Shown in pieces: positions 11,530-49,000 of a stretch of DNA of 64,000 nt. The stretch is taken from the NCBI RefSeq assembly GCF_963678975.1, contig NC_089281.1, positions 5,977,277-6,041,276 of the forward strand, read 5' to 3'. The translations under genes and the position numbers were made by a program. This DNA is from Dysidea avara. Taxonomy: Eukaryota > Porifera > Demospongiae > Dictyoceratida > Dysideidae. Positions within the stretch are counted from its first letter, which is position 1; the number at the start of each line of letters is the position of its first letter. A model generated the notes under the pieces. The model did not search any database, had not been told where the DNA came from, and saw only the letters and a list, made by a program, of their open reading frames with translations.

Positions 11530-11720
11530 ACTCTGCTTCCTCTTATATACCAACATGTTGAAACTGAAATAGTCCATATTTCTGGATTAAAAGTAAACTT
11601 ACATGAAAGGAGTGTATGCTGTTATTGTTATTATACTGATTGTTTACTTATCTAACCAGTTTGTTTACTTATGTACCACAACAATGCTAATAGTGTTGTG
11701 GTTTCCTCTTTGATGTGTTA
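11530..11720 (-). promoter_or_regulatory. Family promoter block of gene A
   Basis: Reading on the minus strand toward the gene: ACCACAACA, ten bases, TGTTGTGGT (a perfect 9-bp inverted repeat, about 11667-11703), about 100 bp, the palindrome CAACATGTTG, then GTATATAAGAGG (about 11535-11560). The TATA-like box is about 40-45 bp before the ATG. The same blocks occur at gene B and at the relics, so the module is conserved with the family. Confidence 0.65.
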
Positions 11721-13279
11721 ATGTACCATTGAAGTTATGCCAACACGACATAAAGATAACAAGATGTGAAACTGGAACAAGATATACTTAGTGCCACAAA
11801 TTGGTGTGTGTATATATACACGTTAAGCAAATAACCTTGATTTTTCAAATCTGTACATTACCTATATGTTTAGTAGACTCTAAGCATATCAAGACATATC
11901 ACTTAAAAGAGTTTTAAAAACTATTTAATCACATTTGCAACATACTGCACGCTATTATAGACATTTCTTATGTATGATGAAAGGAATTTATCACTCCCAT
12001 AGTATTGGACTACTCTTGTGTAAGGCCTGGGAGGCATCTGTTATTGGCTTAGGTATTAGAAGGTATTTTTGAGATACTGACATGGTTTTCTAAAATACTG
12101 AATAATTTAGTGGTGGCCATATACATCAAGCCAGACACTTTTACACTGTAGTCAAGCACAGACTTATGTGTGTAGAAGTATATATCACCTGCTTTATATG
12201 ATTTGTTTATTTTGTAATACAGTTGTCATTTTATTTGCTCCTTGAGCAACCAACACAGGTGTGGGTGTAAATGTAAATCACAACATAACAATATTTAGTG
12301 AGTATGAAAAGGTATTTAGTGATACTGAGGCTATTTTCTCAAAAATACAATACCACCCATCTCTAGCTTCATAAATATGTTTTCTGCTAAAGTTCATTAA
12401 TGGTTAAATCACCAGCTTCTTCCACAGATTCTTGGTGCCTCTTGTTTAAGCATTTTTTGTTATAATAATCTCTACTAGATTGTACATGTGTTATTAGAAC
12501 ATGCACTAATGCAAAAATTAATGGTAATCTGCCTAATGCTGGTTGCTTGCAAAAACATGCAATCATGGTAACTGTGTTACCCCAGCAAAACTTGGTGCTA
12601 AAACTGTACTGCAATTTAAATAACAAAAATTGAATATCATGGATTTTTAGCATACAAGTGTTCTCTGTGTAGTACTGACAAATAGTATAGCTACTTGTAG
12701 CCATACATATGTAACACTGGGCTATAAGCAATTTACAAATTTTTCAAATGATAGCAGTTGACGCTGCTGTAATTACTTGGAAAAGGTTATTATGCATTCG
12801 TGGCAAGTGAAGTGTACATAATTCCACATATCACCACAGTATTAATTTCATGGTGATAAATAAACTGGATCATGTGATCTTATTTAGTGCTTAAGTACCA
12901 AACACCATAACCTTAACAAGTATCCAAGTGTCTGCATGAACCAGTCAACTTGATGTTTTTGATACTAACATGATGTTTTAACTATTGGTGAAATAACATC
13001 TGAACAAAGTGCCCCATCACAATTGTGTAGTAAAAACTGTCCATATTCAGATTGACGTGCTGGGTATCTTGTTTGGCTGCTTTGTTGTAAACCGTAAGTA
13101 CTTGCAAATGTACATTCATTGTAAATGTATAATTAAAACGTTAAACTACAAAGTGCTGCGTGCTACATATGTAAGTAATAAACAATACACACAACTTACG
13201 TATAGTGAATATATTTAGTGTTGCTAACATAGTATGCATGTGCAAGGTGCAGTAACATATATCAATTCGCTGATACATT
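11721..13279. other. Gene-free spacer between the two paralogues
   Basis: About 1.5 kb of AT-rich sequence. About 12010-12365 has paired stretches with repeated AAAATAC/GATACTGA words and may be a worn repeat. No exon, RNA gene or clear terminal repeat is visible. Confidence 0.4.
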
Positions 13280-15026
13280 TCAGGAACTTGAAGAACAGTT
13301 TGGTCGCAAGCCGAAAAGTTTAGTAGCAAACAGGGCTAGCACTGCCATGAACAAATTGGTTATAATCAGCTTGACTGCTTCACTAGGTGATATACCTCCA
13401 CTGATCTGCACATTATCAGTAATGCTAACTTGTAGGCTAAACACACCATATGTATACATGTAGAGCCAAAGCATTGTCAGAGACATTAGTATTGTAACAT
13501 TCATAAAAGGAAACTTTTCCTTCAAACTTTCTGGCATCTTCAGGCACATACACGTAGTACCCTGCTCCATCTTTATATTGTGTTCTTGTTTCCACATGGC
13601 AGCACAACCAAACATCATAGTGATTATAAACTGCACTGGCTTTGGTAAACATTTAGGAAATCTATATTCTATATCATCATGGTATGTTGTTATAATGACA
13701 CAGCTAAATATCAATATAAGCATTGTCTTGATGACTGTGGCCAAAAGAACTATAAAGCAAAGCACTGCAGAAAATATAACTGCACAGTAAAGCGAAGCTC
13801 TCAGTGGATTTAAGATAAAACCAAGCAAGACAAATGCTAAATGCCAAGAGAGAAGTTGTATTGTCACACATCCGGTCCATAAAATAATGGTTTCTATCCA
13901 AACAGGGACATCATCCTTGAAGAATCTTGCACTGGAAAACTGTAGCTTATAAACTACCGACAATGAAGTGAAGAATTTGACCACAACAAGTACCCATAGC
14001 CAGACATAAGGGTATACATAAAACCATTCATACCTCTTCTGGAGAGCAATGAGCTGCAAGAGCACCATTATGACATTAGCCACAATGCTGGCAACCAATA
14101 TACTAATAGTCAAGTATACTATATTTTCATTTGTTGATGTGATTAAAAGTTTATCAGGTTCATTTGAAGGTGGACCTTTGCCTTCCTCAATTGAACTGCC
14201 GTCCCCTTCACTTTGACAAGAATTTTTTTCTCTTTTGCGTTGTCCATCAATGTACTGTGCTAACCATACATAAGCAATGGTCACTAAAGATCCAAAGAAT
14301 GTTGGTAAGGTAATAAGACTCATACAAAGTGTTATCGTGTCAAATAGGTACAGATTTACAGTCACTATCACCTTTTCATTCAGATGATCAATTGTTGAAC
14401 TTGGTCTGGACATCAAAGTCAATGTTTCTAAGTCATCAGAACGAGGAAGAAATCTTGCAGCATATCCAGTGAATTCAGTTCCTTTACCAAGTTTTCCTTG
14501 ATCCCTGGCAAACAAATCAAGCTGGAGAATGAAACTCAATATAGTACATTGTTCTATTAATACATCAATATGGACTTACCGACATTGTTGTTCTCAAGAG
14601 ATATTCAAACGTTGTTTTGTTACTACTAATGCATAGTGGCGGAAGCTTTAGGTGAACATCAGAAATTTCATCAACTAATATATTAAATGAGAAATCTTGA
14701 AGTTGAGCTAAATTTAATTTCATGTAAAATGAGTTAGTACACCATTTCCACTTGGAGCAGCCCCTTATTATCCCATCTTCATCAGCTATCATTTCAGTTG
14801 GACAGTTTTGTCTGACTACATTACTACTGTTGACTCCAATATAGTAGTAAGTAATGACACAAACTGGATCAATCTCTCTTTTTGGTCTAAAGAATGCTTG
14901 AGCTATTTGGTACTGATTTTCTGGGTTGTTCAGTAGACTGTTTTCAAGTTCAGCATAGTTAGTGACACATTGGTCTTGTCCATGAACCCAGCCAAGACAC
15001 AACACTAGTAGAATCAGTTTATTCAT
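13280..15026 (-). CDS. Unrecognised multi-pass membrane protein with secreted-type N-terminal domain (gene B)
   Basis: Exons 14580-15026 (ATG at 15026) and 13280-14521 flank a 58-bp intron (GTAAGT...CTCCAG, phase 0), giving about 562 aa. It has the same design as gene A: signal peptide MNKLILLVLCLGWVHG, cysteine-bearing ectodomain of the same length (149 codons in exon 1), junction sequence LDLFARDQGKLGKGTEF, then about eight membrane segments and a short C-tail. Compared with A it has a longer charged cytosol- or lumen-facing loop after the first membrane segment (rich in K, E, S). Exon 1 is much more similar between A and B than exon 2, pointing to stronger constraint or gene conversion in exon 1. 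Function unknown. Confidence 0.8.
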
Positions 15027-15044
15027 CTCTACTGTAAACAACTA

Positions 15045-15250
15045 ACTGCCTCCTCTTTTATACCAACATGTTGAAACTGAAAGAGTTTCATGTCCAATTC
15101 ATATCTGTGTTTTCAGATTAAAAATGGAGTGTATATTGTTATTATACTGGTTGTTTTCATAGCTGTACTGTGGGTAATCCCTTTTAACCAGTTTGTTTAC
15201 TTACTTACCACAACAATGTTAATGGTGTTGTTATTTCCTCTTTGCTTTGT
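15045..15250 (-). promoter_or_regulatory. Family promoter block of gene B
   Basis: Minus strand: ACCACAACA with a degraded TGTTGTTAT partner (about 15207-15235), then CAACATGTTG and GTATAAAAGAGG (about 15050-15072), again just upstream of the signal-peptide ATG. The TATA-like element is TATAAAA here, closer to the canonical box than in gene A. Confidence 0.6.
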
Positions 15251-16669
15251 TATAATAGTGTAAAAATAAACTTTACTAAGCGTAAAGGTCACAAAAGAAA
15301 CTGAAACAGGAAACCTCTGAATCTATTTTGTATAGTATTCCCATGTATAGAAAGAAAGCTTACGTAATTCTTGTAGATACTGACTGTCATATGTCTGATT
15401 CATCCACTATTCTTCTTTCGCAGTGCTTAAAGATTATAATGAAAGCAAAATTTGTCTCACACACTAGTGTATCCGTACATCTGTGTATTACAGCCCACTC
15501 CAGATAACCAGTGTAAGGAACATCAACCAGTGAGTAGTGTTGACAATATATCAACCACCAATCCACCATAATTAGCCACATGCAAATACGTTATGAATTT
15601 TATGTAAGCTTCTTGTCAGTTTGATAGCAGCTATGACCTTAAAAAAAATGTCTTAGTGCTTAATAAGCGGTGTACGACATTACTCTAACCCTTAAGAAAG
15701 AGTCCACAGGCACCTGAGAGACTGTACCTACCACTCAAGACATAAATGAACATACAGTTGATCGTAACATTAATGCTGCTTTGTTGCATGTTCATAATTA
15801 AATTGGACCAGCATGATGTAAAATTGATACACGACTAATAGCCCATATATGGGTAATTTCACATCTGAATTACATCACCATGCTCAGTTAAAATTGTTAC
15901 TAAACAGTAGTAGTTTTGTCCTAAATGCTCTAAGGCAACACATTTGGCTGGCCTTTAATTTTTTGCTTTATAAGATGTTTTGATAATCTTCATAGCTATA
16001 GCTATGCTCACATATACAGTACATGTACTGGGAAGTAGTTTAGACCATGCTGTAGGATCTGGTTAGCAGTACAACATCGAGTGCTGTAATCCACTTTTTG
16101 TATGCAAAACTAAATATTGAGATACTCTAATAGAACAGTCATCCATGCAAAATAATTCTCATTCAGTGTGTAAATCATACCGCATTATATGAAAATATTT
16201 TTTCACACAACAAAATAATTTCAGGAATTTTTTTTTGCATGAAAATAAAGTGAATTACTAGACAGTAACAGATTGTTGAAGTCAAATTTCAGAAACTTTC
16301 ACTTGTTTGTAAAGATTTACATCTTGTGAATACCACTCAGTTTACGCTTTTGTACCAGATTTATTGAAACAAGTATTAATGTATGTTTAGCTACATCCAT
16401 ACTAGAAAATTATAGATGATACTGCTATAAGTATATACCTGGGATACAACAAATATAACCAATTATAAACTTTGCAACCATAAATGTAACAGACTAATGT
16501 ACTATAATCATTCATAATACAAGAATATTAACAAAACATCAGTTAAAACAAACAACTACAGACACACCCAGTTGCTGTATTAGCTATATTTACATAAGGG
16601 AATTATAGACACACCTATCATATTAGTATATCTGCACACATAATAATATTTACACACAAGTTGTTTATT
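15251..16669. other. Gene-free spacer
   Basis: AT-rich DNA between membrane gene B and the 3' end of the endoglycoceramidase gene. The only notable item is GATACTCTAATAGAACAGTC at 16121-16140, a word that recurs at many places in the window. Confidence 0.4.
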
Positions 16670-33074
<16,405 letters not shown>

Positions 33075-34156
33075 GCTGCCGCTTCTGAAGAAGTTACGTC
33101 ATAAGCGCGTTTAAATTTATTTTCTCGGTTTTCTTAGCGCGCGTTTCTACCGAAGCTATGTGATCGAGTATGTGATGCTTGATGCATAGATAGTATATAC
33201 CCTATGCTTGATGGTAGCTTTGTGTATTCTGTCTTCATACTGTGGCTGGTCTAAGACGTCAAGTGTTTTTATCGCGTAAGAGTTAACTGTAGTTTGTGGT
33301 ATATGATATTATACATTGTCCACTAGCTAGTTGCCGGCTCTGGTCTCCTTATAGCTCGAGTTATAGCTATAGTTCATCTGGTAAATTACGATCTTTTCCT
33401 GTGGCAGGTACTAGTAAAGATGAAACGCTAACAATACTGCTGCCAGTTTACTAGCAACTAGTCAGTGCATGTTCTTATACATAGCTAATCTCCTAGCTAG
33501 ATTTGTAATTATCTATACACTTGAATGCTTATATGTATCGAGGTATCTATGTACCGTGTAGACCCTCAGATATCACCTACTGTACGTATTTGAGCTGTAA
33601 TTTCTGTGTGTGCATCTGAAATATATACTATACAAATAACATGAAGTTGTTGTCATGCAATCACCCATGTGTACCGGCTTAGCATAAGTCATTAAGGAGA
33701 ATCCATATGCAATCGTTAACTCCAAATAATCTCTGTTTGAAGCAAACTAGTTCCTTCAGTCAAGCTATTATATTTGGTCAACGCCATGTAACTCCTACAT
33801 AACTACTTCCTTCCTACTCCGGCAATATTCTCCTAACTAAGTAGCAATAAAGTATTGTTCCTGTTGGATAGAAATGTACTGAGGTATGTACAGTTATTGA
33901 GTGCATAAAGATTTGACTTAAGTGGCCTCATATCCACAAAGTGTTTATGGACTCCTGTTAATACGGTATACCATGGCCTTTCTTTGTATGTTAATTTCTT
34001 GGTTACATAGACAATCTAACAGCATCCAAAGTGCATGTGGCTTTATAAATTGGTGTGTATTTGAAACAAGATAGTATTGAATTACACATGTTGCCATTCA
34101 ACTTGGCAACAACGTATTGTTCTTCTGTACAGTACTAATTCTTGATATATCAGATT
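33075..34156. promoter_or_regulatory. Divergent intergenic region, endoglycoceramidase and kinase
   Basis: 1.08 kb between two head-to-head starts (33074 minus, 34157 plus). TTACGTCA at 33094-33101, 20 bp upstream of the endoglycoceramidase ATG, matches a CRE/ATF-type half palindrome, and GCGCG-rich sequence follows at 33104-33150. These are sequence matches only. No exon is seen here, although an untranslated first exon of the kinase gene is possible. Confidence 0.4.
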
Positions 34157-36743
34157 ATGGAAAAAAAAGGTACCTTAGAGAGGACAACCACGATGCCTAC
34201 TTTGAGAATGAATAATGACAAAGCCTGGGTACATGTTGATGCAAGCCGAAGGAAGACTGTTAGCTTCCCAAAGAAACATCATGCCTATGATGTTATTCCT
34301 GACTTGTTGCCACCTAAGAAACCAGTCAACCAAACTCCTCTCAAACTTCATGATAACCAGTCGCAACAGCGAGAGTTTTCTGATGTGTATGCACTTCCAC
34401 CAGGACTACCCAGTACATCGGATTATGATAGGAAACCATCACCTCATGACTGTCTATCACCAATCTATATTGCACCTCCACTACTGCAGTTTGATCAAAA
34501 GGGAGCTCTACCCCCTGAAACAAACAATAAAGATGATGTAAGCAGCAATAATCACTTTTACCGTATGCAGTGTTTACATTGCCTTGAATTTGACACTATA
34601 TTTTAGCATAGAGATGATGATAAGTATGTATATAAAAAATTATGGTCTCATTACAAAGATAAACTTCCACACATACACATGTCAAGAAGTTTATTGTATG
34701 AGCAATACATTGTGTAGAGTATATTGCAAACTTTTATGGATTTAAGACGGCATATTATTCTACTAACTCTATAATGTACATAATCATTAGCTTCAGGATT
34801 ACTGATTGTATGTTCTGTCCACAGGAAGACAGTGAAGGTGATGAAGTAGGACCATACATGCAACTGTTATCTGTAACTTCAGGTATAGTACAGTGTATGC
34901 ATGAATGTACGTACACATGTATGTATGCATGTGCTTATACATTCAATGACCATTACCGGTATGTTTATTAAGGAGTATCACTATGTGTTGTAATGCCTCA
35001 CATTCCATGGATATACATGTGATCATCACAGCATTTGGAAAGAAACCCCATTGGCTAAATCATGAAATTAACCATGAGGTTGAGTCATGTTTCATTTAGA
35101 ACTTGATAGCTATTATATACTGATTTTAACTAGTTTAGAGAGCAACCTCTTCCAGGAGGTGTACAATAAGCTTGAAAGGTAACTTCTAGTCTTGGCAAGG
35201 ACATTGCTCAACAGTAAACAAATGTATGTGGTATGTGGCTTTGTACAGCTAGTTAGCATTGATGCATTTTAAACTACACATTTACAAGAATTCTTGCCAG
35301 CACAGCACCACAGTTCTGTCTCTAGTGTTCAATCATTGGGGACAAACTCAATAGCCAGCTATGTATTTTTATATAGCCTGCTATAGTGGATGCTTTTAAA
35401 AAGTGATAAATTGATGTATCTTTGAAAAGTTGTCAATTTCAAATATAATGCATATTACCAGTCTATTTCATTGTTTGATGCTCATACCAGAATTAATCCT
35501 AGTGATGTTGCTTCCAAAATACTATCTTTAAGTGCATGCACGATGCAAGGAAGTTGTTTATTTCGATATCATATTTATATTCACAGATGAAGAGCTAGTT
35601 GAATCAGCCTGCTCACAATTACACAATAGCTTAACAACAATAGAGAAACAGTTGGGCAGGTTACAACATGCTGAGCGGTCAACTACTATCATACAACTAC
35701 AACAGTCTGTAAAGAATGCCAGTGGATGTTTTCGCACAATAGTGAATGGTATACAAGCAAAAGCACAAAAGGGAGAAGAGAAGTTAAATGACGCACTAAA
35801 GAATGCATCATTGTCAGCAAATAAGTGTAAACAACTTGAAGAGAAAATGCAGCAGCAACAACAAATAATACAATACCTACAGAGCTCAATGTTAGAAATC
35901 AAGGATCAGTTTTCTACCACACAACAACAGATAGCTGGTTTACGGAATATGATAGCAGCAAGCAGGTTGTGGGTGGTCTCCAAAGATCAGATTAATATTG
36001 GTGAAGAAATTGGGAGAGGGGCATGGGCAACTGTTTATCATGCAACATTTCAAGGCAAAAGAGTAGCAGCTAAAATGCTCCATAACACTCTCCTATCAAG
36101 CAAGAGATTTTTAGAATTGTTTCTGAGAGAGATGGATGTAGCTGTGCTTTGTCAACACAAGAATATTGTCACATTTGTAGGAGCCACACTTGGCGACTCC
36201 CCAGTTATTCTGATGGAATTGATGGATACAAATTTACGCAATGCATACCGACAAGAAAACAACAAAATCAGGATTAGTGACCACGAGATGTTCAGAATTT
36301 GTCATGACATTGCAGCAGCACTCAATTTCCTACACACACTTTCTGACCCCGTGATCCACCGAGATGTGAGCAGTGCTAATGTGTTGTTGAAACAAACCAA
36401 TGGTAAGTGGCTTGCCAAGTTAGGTGACTTTGGAACTACAAAGATACAACGTCTGGCTAATACCCCCTGTCCTGGAGCAGCTGTTTACTCTGCCCCAGAA
36501 TCCTCTGATCCTTCAAGGCATTCAACAAAAATGGACGTATACAGTTTTGGAATTCTTTTCCTGGAGTGTCTTGCTAGAACTTTTCCATATGACAACCTGG
36601 ATGAACTAAGATCACATGTACAGAGATATCACCCTAACTACTACAATATCATTTACCATTGTATTAACAGGGACACAGAGGTCAGGCCTACTATGCATGA
36701 CATTATGATAAATATTGACAAGTTAGCTTATGTACCAAGATAG
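34157..36743 (+). CDS. TKL-type protein kinase with N-terminal disordered region and coiled coil
   Basis: Exons 34157-34537, 34825-34882 and 35587-36743 join in frame to about 531 aa. The start is the first ATG after an in-frame TTG-only stretch; an AG just upstream means an earlier coding exon cannot be excluded. Residues 1-145 are Pro/Ser-rich and low complexity, with EVGPYMQL near 140. About 150-265 is a Gln-rich coiled coil. The kinase domain (about 283-528) has the glycine loop GRGAWATVY, Lys in VAAKML (309), catalytic HRDVSSANVLL (Asp 406), DFG (427), APE in YSAPESSDPS and a C-lobe DVYSFG. All residues needed for catalysis are present. The HRDVSSAN loop and DVYSFG point to the TKL group, greatly expanded in sponges. 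Substrates unknown. Confidence 0.88.
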
Positions 36744-36982
36744 CCACATGTATGGATATGTACATACATAATACTCTGCGTGCACACACACTCATGTACG
36801 GATATACACATGCTCTCACATAATGTAAAACTGATATCCTTCCTTATAATTTATTCCCAATATGTTATATGCATGTATATAATATATGTATATATTGAAT
36901 TGCTTCATCTGTAACTGTACACTTGTTTACCACATGAGATCCTTTGTACAGTACTCAAGATATCATGTACACATGAAGGGGT

Positions 36983-45756
<8,774 letters not shown>

Positions 45757-46046
45757 TGCGGGACAACATAGAAAGCAGTTGTAGTTCCATTGTAACACAG
45801 CACGAGTCAATTCCAATTACAAAATATATCATAAGCAGTTCATGCAGTTAACGTCTTTTTCGTTGTCTCTCCGTAAGTTTATTTTTTAATCGCGGTTACC
45901 AAGGTTCTCCTTATTTTTGTACGGCTACCCGGAACCACAAAACTCGGCGGAGAGAGGTCTCTTTCAAAAAAGGTCAAGGAGTGGCGTGAGGCGCTTATTC
46001 AATGCTCGAGTTGTGAAGAGTAGATCAGCGAGCTTAGTACGCAGTG
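45757..46046. promoter_or_regulatory. Head-to-head intergenic region, F-box gene and desaturase 1
   Basis: Only 290 bp separate the two ATGs (45756 minus, 46047 plus), so the promoter is probably bidirectional. It is more CpG-rich than nearby DNA (GGCGGAGAGAGG, GTGGCGTGAGGCGC) and lacks an obvious TATA box for either gene. Confidence 0.6.
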
Positions 46047-49000
46047 ATGGGCGGGCAAGTGTCTAGAGATGAATTCGAGTGGGTATACACCCAACATCCT
46101 CACGTTGATCGGAGGAAGATCATCATCGGTAAGGGAAGAAGTTGTATAACCGATAACGTACTGTGCGTTTACTTTATAATGAAAACCAGTGGAGTTTGTC
46201 ATGGTTGTGCTGTAGAAAAATGAGAAAAGGACAGTTGTTACCTCAGCTTTTATCTTGGCTTTTATTCCCTCAAGAATTTTAATTTGTTACTGGGTCATTT
46301 GGTAGTCATCAACAATCTAAACTTGCACATTTCACCTCAGTCACACTGCAACATACAAGTACTTTGACAACAGGCCAGCTGGCAATGTCTTCTGTGCTGG
46401 ATTGTTGATGAAGGTTATCAATAATACAACCACTTTGGTACAAGCAAAAACCAAGTAACAAATACAGAAATCAGCACAAAGAGATAATCAGCACAAGGAG
46501 AGTGTAGAAATAAGTAAGGGACATGGTCAACGAATAGGTAAATAAAAGCTGTTGTGTATTTAGGCTTTTGGCTTTCTCAAAGGTCCCTAGTAGGATAGCA
46601 AAACCCATTGCTGGCAAGAAGTCAATGTTTGAGTTCATGATGAATTCAGAGAAGATTTCAGATCCCGCTCTTGGCAAATGCCTAGATTGCCTGTTACTGG
46701 GGAATTGGGTCTGGGATTTTTTCTATATTCCACATAGTTTAGATTCTGACTCCTTGTATTGACGAGCTTAGCCGTCTCACAGGTCATGCATAGTCTCGTG
46801 CCCAGACCGCTTTTTTTCTTTTTGTGTGGGGGCGGAGAAAAAAAGGGTCTGGTGGATCTCCAATACATTTTTTGTGTAGCCAGATCTACAACTTTTGGGG
46901 ATCGTTGATTAGTGGTGATGGATAGCAAAGGCTTGTTAACGAAGCGACAATAGGAAATACAGCGCGCGTACCCAAGGATGCAGCCTTGCTAAGCAAACGC
47001 GCGCAGTATTTCCTATTGTCGCTTCGTTAACAAACCTTTGCCACTAATCAACGATCCCCAAAAGTTGTAGATCCGGCTGCACAAAAAATGTATTGGAGAT
47101 CCACCAGACCCTTTTTTTCTCCGCCCCCACACAAAAAGAAAAAAAGCGGTCTGGGCACGAGACTAGGTCATGCATGGCATTTACATACAAGTAGTATTAT
47201 TCCCTATGGTCTAGAGATGTACTTTGGCAGACTGAAACTGTTTTGTCTATTAATATGTTTAAAAAACCCTGCCAAGAAATAGCCAGCTACCAACAAAATG
47301 TACAGTTTATATTGGCTGTTTCATCACTTTGTTGTCTCAACTTCTGCATTGGTAATGCTTGCTGCATGTTTAGAATGTGCAATTCACAGTTGAAATCAGG
47401 GCACATGGCAGGTCTAAATGTAGACAATAAATTTCTCTACAAAATCTTGTAGAAAGGCTTCTATTATCTTTAGTATTTCAGTATCATGGTTTTGGTTTTG
47501 AGGTCCCATATGCAACAGTATTGAGGCTTTCTTAATATACCTTGGTATGGAAAAGAGTTCTGCAGATGCAATGCTAATATTACTACAACCCCTTAATTAC
47601 TCATACTATTCCAGGGTACCAACAGTACTAGGGCCTTGCGGCAGACCAAAACCTTTATTCAGAGATAATACCTTATTGCCCTTGAATGAATACAGCACAA
47701 TAAACACTTTAAATGTGAAAAGCAAATAGTAAGTGACAAGAAAAAAACATTTGTACTCAGATACCTGTAAACCAGGAGCTTATGAGCCAGCGAAGGAGCA
47801 TGAAACTGAGTTGCATGACAATCCAAATTACATCACAGCGTTTGCTTTGCATCAAGCGAAAATGGTACTCCATCCACACTAATTGAAGTCGAAGTAGAGA
47901 AGAGTTCGCCACCATCGAAGAAGAGAAAGACCTCAAGGTAGACTCAGCCAACTTCACCATCGCCATGTGTCACTGGTCACACACAATTTCGTATATGGCT
48001 TCAAATAATGAGATTGTACTTTCCATATATGAAAACTAATCAGCGATTTGGATTGTGATGGCACCCGCAATGTAAGTTTCATGCTCCTTCGTCGCCATAA
48101 GCTCCTGTGTAAACACATACAGTTTTATTTAATTTCTAGGGGCGTAACATTCTTCATGTGAACATGATTTTGTCGAACCTTCTGATTCTAGAATTTTTAC
48201 AACTTGACACATGGAAATTACAGAAATTTCCTGCTAGAGGCTATTTTGGCCTTTTCACAAAATATTGAACTTAGCACATAAATTCTGCTGTACAGTATTT
48301 CAAAGTTGTCCAGTTGTGAAATATCATCTTTACAATATTATCGGTTGTTGATAACGTTATTAACAATTCAAACTGTTGATTTTAACCCTTAGACTCACAA
48401 AGAACTTAAAGAAATTTGTGTGTACACAATATGAGCATGTATGGTGACATTTTTAGGTGGGGTAACTTAATTCTTATGGCCTAAAACTACACATTGATCA
48501 AAAGTCTGTTCACTGGGTTACTTGGAGAGTTTTAAATGAACACTGTAACTATAGTGCTTACTTTTTATGAAGCAATGAACAACAGCAACTCGCATTTCCA
48601 TGTTACAAAATTCTTGACATGTGATTAATTTGATTGTGGGTTTACTCACAAGAGTCACATATGGCCTGATAGAAAATTGAATGGAAAAGCGAACGGAACT
48701 TGTTGCTAGGTAATAGTAGCAACCACCGTTTGAGTTATGAATCATTTTATAAAGGTATGTAAAGGTTTTGCATGTTTCCTTACCGAAAAGTTACGTGTTT
48801 CTAAAATAATAATAATTGTGTCTAGTGTAACTGACACACCTCAAGACAGGTGTACCTACTCACTTAAAATTGGCAACCACATAGTCGTAGGAAGTGCCCC
48901 CCCCCCAATTATTTGGCTAGCTATTTCAAGTCATCTCTCAAGTACTCAGCTGTCTACTTACCACCAATGTTTCAGATTACTCTTTTCTATTCAATCAGCA

